Assembly (NCBI RefSeq): GCF_002076895.1
Contig: NZ_CP020465.1
Location: 1,798,001-1,862,000 of the forward strand
DNA length: 64,000 nt
Source of the DNA: Cognaticolwellia beringensis
GTDB lineage: Bacteria; Pseudomonadota; Gammaproteobacteria; Enterobacterales; Alteromonadaceae
Direction: 5' to 3'
This document shows positions 1-8,742 of the stretch, piece after piece. The stretch's first letter is position 1. Every line of letters starts with the position of its first letter. A program made the position numbers and the translations under genes. The notes below the pieces were generated by a model that had not been told where the DNA came from, made no database searches, and saw only the letters and a program-made list of their open reading frames with translations.

Positions 1-152
1 AAACAAAACCGAGGGGAGAATCTCTTGCTAAGTAAGAGCATGTTATTCGAGGTTAGTTCAATTTTATTTTAAAATTAACTAAATTAATAGCAACTGTTAT
101 CACAGAGGCTCAATTTTAATGGCCTACAAGCTAGAAATAGTGTTCTATAACT

Positions 153-569
153 TTAAATATGTGCAAATTTATGTCTGTCAGCAAGTAAATTCAGTACTTT
201 AGTGAGCTTTTTTGCGAGATAGCCCGATAATAGTTTGGGTTGTTGTTCTAGCAATACAAGCTCGGCTGATGTAATAGCAACATGACAATCTAGTAAACTA
301 TTTTTTGTACCTATTAACACATCATCAGCAAGCGATTCTAAATCAACACTACCTGCATGAGTGCTTACATTTTTAAGTTCAGAAATAGAGACAAGATAAA
401 AATTAATCATTAAAATATTAGCTTCATTACTATACCAATTGGCTGTCATGGTATGAAAATTCAACTGAGCTTCTAGTTTATTACTCACTGAAGCAATATT
501 TTTTATTTCAGCAACTAAAGCATCACTAACTTGAATAGCAATTGGCAGGGTTTCAGTCATAATATCCAT
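153..569 (-). CDS. hypothetical protein, 138 aa
   Basis: I do not recognise this gene. The product is a soluble, mostly helical-looking protein of 138 residues with no signal peptide, no clear membrane segment and no motif I can name; a central stretch rich in Leu/Ile/Val (about residues 45-115) alternates with polar residues. The ATG at 569 is preceded by AAAGGCGAG at a workable distance; a second in-frame ATG lies three codons later. It stands alone, with non-coding sequence on both sides, and its stop is close to the left edge of the window. It is probably a real gene because the frame is long and the composition is like that of its neighbours, but no function can be given. Confidence 0.6.
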   Translation of the reverse strand: MDIMTETLPIAIQVSDALVAEIKNIASVSNKLEAQLNFHTMTANWYSNEANILMINFYLVSISELKNVSTHAGSVDLESLADDVLIGTKNSLLDCHVAITSAELVLLEQQPKLLSGYLAKKLTKVLNLLADRHKFAHI

Positions 570-805
570 GATGTTGCTCGCCTTTATGGTAACTAATTTA
601 CGGTTGATTTATGGGTTATCGATGAGTACTAACGCGGTAATGTCGATTCCTGGCAATGCTACAGTAACTATATCAATATCATATCTCACTTTGTAAATTA
701 TTCGTTAAGTGATTAAGCTGCTATTATTGGCCTCGTGTCGATATTATATAATAAAAAGAAAAGGTTCATAAGTCATTAAATTCAGCGCTAGATTACATAT
801 TTTCA

Positions 806-1687
806 ATGCAGATAAACGCTACAGACTTGTGCCAACCAATGTTTATTTTGGAGAACCGTACCATTATTTCAAAAAATGCTAGCACTAGAATAAAAAGAAA
901 AAAGCCTTTTAAGCTTTTTAACCTTAGCCATAAACTTCATAAATGGCTGATGTTATTTATTGGTGCACAATTTATTATTTGGTCTGTCACTGGTGCTTAT
1001 ATGGTGTTTTTTGATATTGACTATATTCATGGTGATAGCCTAGTAATAACCCATCAAAGTAAAATAAAACCAGAGAATTTGACCTTCGATTCACAACAGT
1101 TATTTCAACAATATCCACGTGCGCAAAACTTAAGTGTTGGCGTACTGATCGACCGAGAAGTATATCGATTTAAAATTGCTAAGCAGCAATTTATAGTCGA
1201 TGCTCGTAGTGGAGAAGTGTTGTCGCCATTAAATAAAACTACGGCAATTGCCTTAGCAAAGCACCTTTATTCTGGCGATGATGACGTTATCAATGCTGAG
1301 CTAATTTCATCAACTCCACCCTTTGCTTTAAGTGCACGACATTTGCCAGTATGGCAGGTTGATTTTGATCATTTCTCCTCACCAACGCTTTATATTTCGG
1401 CGAATAACGGCAAAGTGGTCAACAAACGCCACCAATTTTGGTATTTATTTGATTGGATGTTCCGCTTCCATATTATGGATTATGGCGACGATGAAGATGC
1501 CAGTAACTGGTTATTATTTTTCATTGCTTCATTCGCACTTTTTGCAGCGCTTAGTGGTTTAGTACTAACCTATTTTAAAGTGATAAAACCGATAATAAAT
1601 TCTGGAAAAAAACGCGGTAGTAAACGCAGGAATAGCGCTAAAAAACCCCAACAAAATACTCAATTATCTGACGGTGAAAAGTCATGA
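806..1687 (+). CDS. PepSY-associated membrane protein (first of a pair)
   Basis: Membrane protein of the PepSY/PiuB-like type, often found with iron-siderophore uptake or membrane redox systems. A basic N-terminal stretch (about residues 22-48) leads into a first transmembrane helix (MLFIGAQFIIWSVTGAY, about 49-66), then a periplasmic part of about 150 residues containing the PepSY-like segment (YRFKIAKQQFIVDARSGEV), then a conserved FHIMDYGDDED stretch and a second helix near residues 235-260, ending in a Lys/Arg-rich tail. The start is uncertain: ATG 806 has no clear ribosome binding site and an internal ATG at 839 is possible. Its stop overlaps the start of the next gene by four bases, so the pair is translationally coupled. 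Substrate unknown; a role in metal or heme handling is inference. Confidence 0.8.
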   Translation: MQINATDLCQPMFILENRTIISKNASTRIKRKKPFKLFNLSHKLHKWLMLFIGAQFIIWSVTGAYMVFFDIDYIHGDSLVITHQSKIKPENLTFDSQQLFQQYPRAQNLSVGVLIDREVYRFKIAKQQFIVDARSGEVLSPLNKTTAIALAKHLYSGDDDVINAELISSTPPFALSARHLPVWQVDFDHFSSPTLYISANNGKVVNKRHQFWYLFDWMFRFHIMDYGDDEDASNWLLFFIASFALFAALSGLVLTYFKVIKPIINSGKKRGSKRRNSAKKPQQNTQLSDGEKS

Positions 1688-2409
1688 TTATTTGGGTAAG
1701 AAAAATTCATAAATGGGCCTCATTACTTATCGGTTTACAAGTGCTTATATGGGTAGTTAGTGGCTTAACATTCAATGTTATTGATCATGAAAAAGCACGC
1801 GGTAATGCTTATCGCCAAATGATAATATCAACGCAACCAACAACCGCAAACAAAGACTTATTGCCCGTTGAAAACATACTAAAATCGTATCCTGACACCA
1901 TTGAGCTTAATCAAACTAATATTCTCTCTCAGCCCTATTATCTGTTAACTCAACAACAAGGGTTATATCGTCATTCTGCCAATAGTTACCACATCGTTAA
2001 TGCCATAACAGGTGAGCTAACCTTAATTGATGAACCGCTCGCAACCGCTATTGCCCAAGCAAGTTATATTGGGCCAGGTAACATTAACTCAGTCACCTTA
2101 ATCGAACCGCCAATTGCAGACTTTCTTAAACATAAAAACCCCAGTTGGCAAATTAATTTCGATGATAGCCTCGCAACCAGTGTTTACGTTGAACAAGGCT
2201 CAGGACGAATTGTAGGGCACAGCAATAGCGACAAACGCTTTGCCGATTTTTTCTTCATGTTACACTTTATGGATTATGGCAGCGCAGGTAACTTCAACAC
2301 TATTCAAATTATGCTTTTTGCTTTTATTACCTTGTGGTTAACACTTTCAGGATTGATTTGGACCCTACATATGTTGCGAAAAGGTAGCTATCGTTTAAAA
2401 AAGTCTTAG
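1684..2409 (+). CDS. PepSY domain membrane protein (second of a pair)
   Basis: A paralogue-like partner of the gene before it, overlapping it in an ATGA. It begins directly with the conserved RKIHKWASLLIGLQ stretch and one transmembrane helix (about residues 8-28), has a periplasmic domain with PepSY character (SYHIVNAITGELT), and a conserved LHFMDYGSAG motif just before the C-terminal helix (about 205-230). The first protein of the pair has the matching FHIMDYGDDE, so the two share one architecture and may form a heterodimer. PepSY-associated TM proteins often sit beside TonB receptors or ferric reductases; none is present here, so the physiological partner is unknown. Confidence 0.8.
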   Translation: MIIWVRKIHKWASLLIGLQVLIWVVSGLTFNVIDHEKARGNAYRQMIISTQPTTANKDLLPVENILKSYPDTIELNQTNILSQPYYLLTQQQGLYRHSANSYHIVNAITGELTLIDEPLATAIAQASYIGPGNINSVTLIEPPIADFLKHKNPSWQINFDDSLATSVYVEQGSGRIVGHSNSDKRFADFFFMLHFMDYGSAGNFNTIQIMLFAFITLWLTLSGLIWTLHMLRKGSYRLKKS

Positions 2410-2541
2410 CATGATAAAAAATCGTAATTTTAGTTGAGCTAGCGTTAGGTATAGGTGTAATCATGATGTTCTTCAGCTAGTTCGACAAGTTTAGTCAGCT
2501 TTAATTTATCAGGCTACGATTAAATTACGGTATCTCAAATT

Positions 2542-2561
2542 AAGGGGCTACTAAGCCCTTT
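2542..2561 (+). terminator. possible hairpin downstream of the PepSY pair
   Basis: An eight-base-pair stem (AAGGGGCT / AGCCCTTT, one G-T wobble) with a four-base loop, followed by an AT-rich but not pure T tail. It lies about 130 bases beyond the stop of the second PepSY gene in the 313-base gap 2410-2722, where I see nothing else. Weak terminator candidate. Confidence 0.35.
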
Positions 2562-2722
2562 ATAATTTTAATCGTAAAATATCGTTAACTAAAAACACCG
2601 TTAAATATCAATACAAAATCAAATATAGCAGTAATGTTAGCCCCTAAAAACTAAACACTTTACTTGAATTTGCTTTAACAGCGGTTACTATAGCTGCCCA
2701 ATGAACAATCTAGAATAACGTC

Positions 2723-3622
2723 ATGACAAAATTTATTAGTTTTATTATCATCGCACTAACACTTTTAAGCACATCAGCCTTTGCTGAAACCTTAAAAGTA
2801 GCTTCATGGAATATCGCTTGGTTGGGTTCTCATGAATATAATCAGCGCAAAGACTCTGATTACCAAAAATTAGCGCGTTATGCTCGAGAATTAGACGCTG
2901 ACGTCATTGCCTTGCAAGAGGTGGAAAGTGCTAAATGGGCAGCAAAAGTTTTTGGTGATGAATACGACTATTTCTTCACAACCAAAGACTGGGTTCAACG
3001 TGTTGGCGTAGCGGTAAGAAAAAGCAGCGGCTATAAAGCTACAGCTGTTGAGTATCATGAACTTGATCAAGGCCTTGCGCGCAGAGGCATGGACGTTACC
3101 TTAACTAAAGATGGTAAAAGCGTGCGTTTATTAGCAGTCCACATGAAATCAGGCTGTTTTGATAAAGCTCTTGACCAAACTAGCATTGCTAAAATGCCCA
3201 ACACGAATGAAAAAGAAGCCTATGCAAAAACGGCCTGCGCTGAACTTGCTAAGCAAGCTAAACCACTAGAAGCTTGGGTTGATGCGCGTGCGAAAGAAGG
3301 CGTCCCTTTCATATTATTAGGTGACTTTAATCGTCGCTTTGTAAAAGATATATCATTAAATTACAGTGAAATACAAGGTTTATGGCAAACCATTGATGAC
3401 GAGGGAGCAGAAGCTCTTTGGGCTCCAACAATTAAAGCAGAGTCTAAATGTTGGGGCGGTTATTACAAAGACTATATCGACCATATAATTTTTGACCCAA
3501 AAGCAAAAGCACGGTATGTCGAGAATTCATTTGACCAGTTAGTTTTTGAACCAAAATACACCCGAGAGCTCAGCCAAACACTTAGTGATCATTGCCCTAT
3601 TTCTGTAGAATTAGTTTTGTAA
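2723..3622 (+). CDS. exported endonuclease/exonuclease/phosphatase family protein
   Basis: A secreted member of the EEP (DNase I-like) hydrolase superfamily, 299 aa. Residues 1-21 form a signal peptide ending in SAFA. The catalytic pattern is visible in order: SWNIAWLG (Asn), LQEVE (metal-binding Glu, about residue 65), a central AVHMKSGCF, GDFNRRF (Asp/Asn about 200) and the C-terminal LSDHCPI with the catalytic Asp-His pair. YIDHIIF also matches the family. Four cysteines (SGCF, TACAE, SKCWG, DHCP) are possible in the periplasm as disulfides. Substrate cannot be told from sequence: extracellular DNA, phosphoesters and sphingolipids are all known for the superfamily. It is a single gene followed by a hairpin. 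Confidence 0.85.
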   Translation: MTKFISFIIIALTLLSTSAFAETLKVASWNIAWLGSHEYNQRKDSDYQKLARYARELDADVIALQEVESAKWAAKVFGDEYDYFFTTKDWVQRVGVAVRKSSGYKATAVEYHELDQGLARRGMDVTLTKDGKSVRLLAVHMKSGCFDKALDQTSIAKMPNTNEKEAYAKTACAELAKQAKPLEAWVDARAKEGVPFILLGDFNRRFVKDISLNYSEIQGLWQTIDDEGAEALWAPTIKAESKCWGGYYKDYIDHIIFDPKAKARYVENSFDQLVFEPKYTRELSQTLSDHCPISVELVL

Positions 3623-3628
3623 GCTATT

Positions 3629-3667
3629 TATAAAACCCAACATACGATTCATATATTGGGTTTTATA
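3629..3667 (+). terminator. palindromic terminator after the exported EEP protein
   Basis: A perfect 12-bp inverted repeat, TATAAAACCCAA and its complement, separated by a 15-base loop and starting seven bases after the stop codon of the upstream gene. The right arm ends in TTTTATAA, giving a short U-rich tail. The arms make it plausible in either orientation. Confidence 0.6.
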
Positions 3668-3771
3668 ACTTCATGCTTTAACATTAAAATTGATGTTAAT
3701 GCTATTAAGCTACCGATACTGAAAGCTCGTTTATTTTCGCAAAAAACTAGTTTCAACCGTTGGAATGACAA

Positions 3772-4428
3772 ATGAAAGATATGAATATGCCAACAACAGA
3801 ATGTGTCATTTTATTGCACGGTTTAGCACGCTCAGCACATTCAATGGACAAAATGGCAGACCGCTTAAGCGAGCAAGGTTATAAAGTGTTAAATATCGAC
3901 TACCCTTCTCGTTCTTATTCTATTGAGCAACTAGCAGAACAAACCATTTCAGATGCACTATTAAAATGTGAAGGCATGTCAGTAAGCTTTGTAACCCACT
4001 CAATGGGTGGTATTTTGGTTCGACAGTTTTTAAGTAACCATAGCGTTAAAAACCTCAATAAAGTGGTCATGCTAGGACCACCAAACAAAGGTACTGAAAT
4101 TGTCGACAAGCTCGGTAATATGCCAGGGTTTCACTTTGTTAATGGTGATGCAGGTATGCAATTAGGCACAGGAGCATTAAGCGTGCCTAACCAATTAGGT
4201 AAAGCTAATTTTGACGTGGGAATTATCGCTGGTACCCAAAGTATAAACTTGCTGTTATCTTCACTTATCCCTGATACTGATGACGGTAAAGTATCAGTCG
4301 AAAGTACGAAAATAGAAGGTATGAGTGACCATATTGAAATGCCAACCACTCATGTATTTATGATGCGAAATGATGCAGTGATCGACCAAGTTATTAATTA
4401 CCTAAAGCAAGGTAAGTTTGAGCATTAG
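3772..4428 (+). CDS. alpha/beta hydrolase, lipase/esterase-like
   Basis: An intracellular alpha/beta-hydrolase, 218 aa, of the small lipase/PGAP1-like group. The oxyanion-region motif VILLHGLARS is near residue 13, and the nucleophile elbow THSMGG (Ser about residue 76) is typical of lipases. The family would need an Asp and a His later; candidates are in DTDDGKVSVES and MSDHIEMPTTH, the latter fitting the catalytic His region. There is no signal peptide. GGAA precedes ATG 3772; a second ATG four codons on is a possible start. It is a single gene: the 342-base stretch after it (4429-4770) holds only weak hairpins and no gene I can support. Confidence 0.82.
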   Translation: MKDMNMPTTECVILLHGLARSAHSMDKMADRLSEQGYKVLNIDYPSRSYSIEQLAEQTISDALLKCEGMSVSFVTHSMGGILVRQFLSNHSVKNLNKVVMLGPPNKGTEIVDKLGNMPGFHFVNGDAGMQLGTGALSVPNQLGKANFDVGIIAGTQSINLLLSSLIPDTDDGKVSVESTKIEGMSDHIEMPTTHVFMMRNDAVIDQVINYLKQGKFEH

Positions 4429-4770
4429 TCAGTACAATGTTTCGCTTAAAAATAGCGTTTATTAGCGACGAAAATGCTCCTGCGAGTCGAAAGTATAATT
4501 GCTAGTACCAATGACTATAAATAAAGCTACACGTCGAGCCCATCAAACCAGTAGCGCTCATTAATGTGGTTATTTTAATACCTCATCGATAAGCCAAACG
4601 ATGGAAAACATCTCTAGCTCTTTTAAAACAAGTGCCGCAAGTCAATCAGTAAAAATTCAATTGTGACGTTATTATGAATGTTGCAAATTAACCATGTCAA
4701 TCCGGTAAAAATTTAGTAAGGTGTCTGTGAGCTTAAGCAGTATTTAATGAATCTAGGTAGGAGAATCAAG

Positions 4771-5112
4771 ATGAAATTAATTAAACAAGTAACGCTATCG
4801 GCCGCTGTATTACTCAGCGCTTTATCGGGCTTCACGTCTGCAAATGAAATGGAAATCACTGCCAAATCACAAGAAATATCGCCTGACAGTAAACTCCACA
4901 CATACACAGGTAATGTTAGAATTGCCTTCGCCAATGGTAATTTATCGACTAAATCAAGCCATGCCTCGTTTCAAAACGGAAAAACGGTGATGGAAGGCGA
5001 TGTTGAAATTATTCTCAGCAACGCTGTTGCCAAAACAGAGCGCGTAACCTTTATACCTTCACAGCAAGGCTTAATCGCTAAAATGGACAAAGTTACATTT
5101 ACCTATCAATAA
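4771..5112 (+). CDS. small exported LptA/OstA-like protein
   Basis: A short periplasmic protein with the OstA/LptA N-terminal beta-jellyroll pattern: after a signal peptide (residues 1-25, ending in TSAN) come alternating strands such as MEITAKSQEIS, YTGNVRIAFANG, GKTVMEGDVEIIL and AKTERVTFIP, the periodicity seen in LPS-transport LptA and the LptD N-terminus. At 113 residues it is much shorter than canonical LptA (about 170-185) and is not next to lptB, lptC or kdsC, so it is not the housekeeping LptA. I chose ATG 4771 rather than the ATG at 4747 because TAGGAG sits seven bases upstream and the resulting N-terminus is a clean signal peptide. LPS or lipid binding is inference. Confidence 0.75.
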   Translation: MKLIKQVTLSAAVLLSALSGFTSANEMEITAKSQEISPDSKLHTYTGNVRIAFANGNLSTKSSHASFQNGKTVMEGDVEIILSNAVAKTERVTFIPSQQGLIAKMDKVTFTYQ

Positions 5113-5168
5113 TCATCACAAATTTTACTTATCTCAATTACAGACAGGTAATTATCAACAAATAAAGT

Positions 5169-5204
5169 CCTCTGCATAAGCTAGATTAAATGCTTGTGTA
5201 GAGG
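5169..5204. terminator. hairpin between convergent genes
   Basis: Arms CCTCTGCATAAGC and GCTTGTGTAGAGG pair over 13 positions with two G-T wobbles around a 10-base loop. It lies between the convergent LptA-like gene and the lipoprotein gene, about 60 bases from the first and 30 from the second, so it could serve either. Confidence 0.5.
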
Positions 5205-5232
5205 AGATAGGCTTTTAAGTTCGACATCACCA

Positions 5233-5760
5233 TTACTTGTTAGCGATTAATGACAACCTTAATTTGTTCAGTGCATCTACCGCAAAACCTTGATCATAAA
5301 AGTATAATATTTCACCTTCACTATTTAACAAAACCACTCTGGTGTTGGCAGCATTTTCGTTACCGGTAAATTCCTGAATTTTTTCTCCATCATCGTAAAT
5401 AGTCACTACCCCTTTCCATAACGGCTTTGGAATACCAGCACGCATTCCATTATCAATAACGGTGCTAAACATTTCAGGAAATAACCCTTGAATAGTCGGT
5501 ACTTCATAAACTTTTACATTAGTTTCAGTCACATCCAATGCAATTAACCAACGGTCAATATCAAATTGTGCATTCTGTACGTAACCAATCAACAGCAGGG
5601 TTAAGTCATCGGTTAAATCGCTTGGAATAGACAGTGTTGTTTCTTCTAATGTAGAACCAACAACGGCTGGGAAGGTTTGTCCGGTAATATCTTTATTCGG
5701 GTATTGGCTGCTACAGCCGGTCAATAACAGTAATCCAAATATGTAAATTATTTTGCGCAT
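5233..5760 (-). CDS. lipoprotein, possibly thioredoxin-fold (ATP10/redoxin-like)
   Basis: A 175-aa lipoprotein. The start at 5760 is chosen because GAGGAG lies nine bases upstream and the protein then begins with a short lipoprotein signal with lipobox LLTGC (Cys about residue 15). The body has an FPAVVGSTLEE opening, a strand LTLLLIGY where a thioredoxin fold would carry its first core strand, and a C-terminal RVVLLNSEGEILYFYDQGF resembling the last strands of peroxiredoxin-like or ATP10-like proteins. The usual CxxC is absent. I infer a non-catalytic thioredoxin-like fold, moderately sure; the function is unknown. A stand-alone gene with its own ribosome binding site. Confidence 0.7.
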   Translation of the reverse strand: MRKIIYIFGLLLLTGCSSQYPNKDITGQTFPAVVGSTLEETTLSIPSDLTDDLTLLLIGYVQNAQFDIDRWLIALDVTETNVKVYEVPTIQGLFPEMFSTVIDNGMRAGIPKPLWKGVVTIYDDGEKIQEFTGNENAANTRVVLLNSEGEILYFYDQGFAVDALNKLRLSLIANK

Positions 5761-5946
5761 TATATACTTCTCCTCAATGCTATGAGGAATAATACGTAAG
5801 CGCTTTTCTTTTGGTTCACACAATCAAAAAATAATCATAAAGAGAAACAGCAGATAACGTAAAAAATATTCATTAATATTCAAACTAGATCACGGTATTA
5901 GTCGTAAAGGCGTTTGAACTATCAAAAAATCGGCGATTCTTTATGA

Positions 5947-6993
5947 TTAATCACTATTGTTCTGCTTAAGTTCTCTTAATCGTTCGCGATATTTATCACG
6001 CGCTAATGCTTGCATGTCAGTTACAGCATCACTTTCGTCAACTATTTCACGGCCCAACAGAGTTTCAATGGCGTCTTCTAAAGTAACTATGCCTGATGTT
6101 TGACCATACTCATCTTCCACTGAATAGATATGAATATGATTTTTTATGAACATATCTAGCAATTGCTGCACCGGCAGCTTTTCAGATACCGCCGTTAATG
6201 GAATAACAAAGTTACTAATGGCTTCATCGCCGTGTCCGCTACGTTCAGCTTCATACAAGTCGCCTTTGATGACTTTGCCGATAATATCGTCAATAGTATT
6301 ACCGTAAACGGGTATTCGGGTAAATTGTCGAGTTAGCTCATGATTTAGCGCGGCTGTAACGGTTATATCCTGATGCAGCATGTGAACTACGGTGCGCGGT
6401 GTAAATACGTCTCCAGTGCGTAATTCGTGCAAGTTGAGAATATTTGATAAGTATTCATTCTCTTGTGAGAATAGACTGCCGTCTTTATAGCCCAGAGACG
6501 CTAAGGCAATAATTTCTTCACGCGTAATTTCGTTTTCTTTCCCTTGCTTGAACGAGCGTGTTAGCCAAGTAGAAAGCCAAACCAGTGGATACACTATTCT
6601 TACTAACCAAGAAATGACATACGCAGATGGTATCGCTAAATTACGCCAAAATGTTGCCCCTAATGTTTTAGGAATAATTTCTGAAAAATATAAAATAACC
6701 AGTGTCAGCAGTACCGCGATCAGGGTTTCCCATTTTTCACCGAAGATATCCATGGCCTGTGCGCCAACTCCGGCGGCCCCCATGGTATGAGCAAATGTAT
6801 TGAGAATTAAGATACTGGCAAGTGACTCTTCTAATCGCAACTTTACTTTTGCTAAAACCGCACCATTTTTAGGCTTTTTGGTTTGCATTTGCTCAACAAA
6901 GCTAGGCGTTATAGATAAGAGAACGGCTTCTAGCACCGAGCACAAAAATGACAGCCCTATGGCAATTGCTAAATAAATAAAAAGTAACGTCAC
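5947..6993 (-). CDS. CNNM (DUF21) and CBS-domain membrane protein
   Basis: An integral membrane protein of the CNNM/HlyC-CorC transporter family, 348 aa. The DUF21 domain covers about residues 1-150 with four hydrophobic segments, including ALLSITPSF-type signature residues (VLLSITPSF) and the FSEIIPKTLGA motif. Two CBS domains follow: TPRTVVHMLHQDITV and the region around IHIYSVEDEYGQTSGIVTLEDAIETLLG. There is no C-terminal CorC_HlyC domain, the protein ending soon after REIVDESD. CNNM proteins are linked to Mg2+/Co2+ efflux or regulation. No ATG is in frame upstream, so the start appears to be GTG 6993; an ATG just upstream is out of frame and stops at once. Confidence 0.85.
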   Translation of the reverse strand: MTLLFIYLAIAIGLSFLCSVLEAVLLSITPSFVEQMQTKKPKNGAVLAKVKLRLEESLASILILNTFAHTMGAAGVGAQAMDIFGEKWETLIAVLLTLVILYFSEIIPKTLGATFWRNLAIPSAYVISWLVRIVYPLVWLSTWLTRSFKQGKENEITREEIIALASLGYKDGSLFSQENEYLSNILNLHELRTGDVFTPRTVVHMLHQDITVTAALNHELTRQFTRIPVYGNTIDDIIGKVIKGDLYEAERSGHGDEAISNFVIPLTAVSEKLPVQQLLDMFIKNHIHIYSVEDEYGQTSGIVTLEDAIETLLGREIVDESDAVTDMQALARDKYRERLRELKQNNSD

Positions 6994-7530
6994 GTAATCA
7001 TTCCATCTCTAAGAGTTTTGTCTTCCACTGATAAATAGCATATCACAATGGAGAACAGCGCGTGCTTCCAATGGCTAGCTTGTTGGCATTTTGCAAGGGT
7101 TTAGGTGATTTATAATACAAAATATAGAGAGCTTTATTCTCCACAGCATTTTATTATCCAGACTGTAATTCACGTTACTAATGATCAACGAACCGCGATG
7201 GCTTATTTTTCAGTTTGAGCTTTAAAGAGGCTGAAGAGGTTGAAGAGGTTGAGAAAAGGATCGGGCTTCACGAAAGAGTCACTTGCGAGGAAAATTACGC
7301 CGGTAGAGCAGCCGTAGTCGCCATGACAAATGATATTCTAAAACTAGTAACTCGTTCAGCTATTCCGGTATTAATGCATATCCTTAATCGATAAATCGAG
7401 TCAGTTATCATTTATATGACAGCTGCTACTGTATTTTTACCTGTCACATCTAACTAACCAACGCTTTAAAACGTTTACCTTGTAAAGCTTAGCTACAACT
7501 TAATAGCTTACTTATCTCAAATGTAGGTAG
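6994..7530. other. 537-base intergenic stretch with a 3 x 9 bp repeat
   Basis: No gene I can support. At 7227-7253 there are three direct copies of a nine-base unit (GAGGCTGAA, GAGGTTGAA, GAGGTTGAG). They fall in a TTG-initiated frame of 59 codons, 7215-7394 (+), with no ribosome binding site and no recognisable protein, so it is more likely a decayed remnant or chance. Confidence 0.4.
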
Positions 7531-8571
7531 TTAAAAACCTTGTAAAACCAACTTACCTATTGATTTACCTGATTCTAATTCTTGATGCGCTGCTCTTAAG
7601 TTTTCTGCATTAATGCTACCTAAGTTTTTACCGATTGTGGTTTGGATATAACCTTGGTCAATAAGTTCAGCAACGCGATTTAATAAGTGACTTTGTGCTT
7701 GAATATCAGCAGTATTAAACATTGAACGAGCAAACATAAATTCGATATGAAACGATAAGCTTTTAGGTTTCAGTTTCATAATATCTAACGCTGTAGCGGG
7801 ATCGTCAATCATCGCTATTTTTCCAAACGGCATTAACAATTCAATATAAGTTTCAAAATATGTCGCCGTACTATTTAAACTAGCGACATGAGTTACCTGA
7901 CCGATAACATCATTGTCAACTAAAGCATCAATTTGAGGCTTTAACGCTTTACTGTGATCAACAACATAATCTGCTCCTAGTTGCTTCAGCCATTCTTGAG
8001 AGCTTGCACGAGAAGCCGTTGCAATAACTGTTGCACCAGTAATGGCTTTAGCCAATTGCACTAAAATTGACCCTACGCCACCTGCGGCACCAACAACTAA
8101 AATAACCTCGTGCGATTTATCGGTACTTGCAGGTGATTGCTGTTTAATCACTAAATGCTCGAAGAGCATTTCCCAGGCCGTGATAGCAGTCAAAGGTAAC
8201 GCTGCCGCTTCTGCGTCAGATAAACTTTTTGGTTTTTTTCCGACAATACGTTCATCAACCAATTGGTACTCTGCATTACTGCCTTGGCGGGTAATATCGC
8301 CAGCATAATAAACAACATCGCCGGGAGAGAAATTACCAACATCTTCACCTATGGCCACGACTTCACCCACCGCATCCCAACCTAAAACTTTGTATTCGCC
8401 TACGTTCGGTTCAGCTTTTAAGCGCACTTTGTAATCTACTGGATTAACCGCTATTGCTGATATCTTTACTAACAAATCACGCCCGCTCGCTACCAGCAGC
8501 GGTAATTCAATATCCATTAAAGATTCTTGATTAGTGATAGGCAAAGACTGGGTATATCCAATAGCTTTCAT
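7531..8571 (-). CDS. zinc-type alcohol dehydrogenase / quinone oxidoreductase-like
   Basis: A medium-chain dehydrogenase/reductase of the ZADH/quinone-oxidoreductase branch, 346 aa. The GroES-like N-domain contains ISAIAVNPVDYKVR and VLGWDAVGEVVAIG, and the Rossmann domain has VVGAAGGVGSILVQLAK (about residues 155-172), the NADPH-binding signature of this branch. Structural-zinc cysteines are absent, as expected for quinone oxidoreductase-like members. I start at ATG 8571, preceded by AGTGAGA; the longer frame begins with GTG. It is the last of three co-oriented genes (doxX, pirin, this) reading away from a LysR gene, a set often seen in gammaproteobacteria for detoxification of quinones or electrophiles; that role is inference. 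Confidence 0.85.
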   Translation of the reverse strand: MKAIGYTQSLPITNQESLMDIELPLLVASGRDLLVKISAIAVNPVDYKVRLKAEPNVGEYKVLGWDAVGEVVAIGEDVGNFSPGDVVYYAGDITRQGSNAEYQLVDERIVGKKPKSLSDAEAAALPLTAITAWEMLFEHLVIKQQSPASTDKSHEVILVVGAAGGVGSILVQLAKAITGATVIATASRASSQEWLKQLGADYVVDHSKALKPQIDALVDNDVIGQVTHVASLNSTATYFETYIELLMPFGKIAMIDDPATALDIMKLKPKSLSFHIEFMFARSMFNTADIQAQSHLLNRVAELIDQGYIQTTIGKNLGSINAENLRAAHQELESGKSIGKLVLQGF

Positions 8572-8742
8572 ATTATATCTCACTTATTTATTTAGCTTAT
8601 TTAGCTTTATTTACTAGCTAGCACCAAGCTTTGTTGTAAATTACCGAATAAAATCATTATAACAAGCGACGTAGTCGGAATCATAAAAATTTGCACAATT
8701 AACCTCCACTGCCGAGTAAGTTAAAGGGCTAAACTCACCCTA

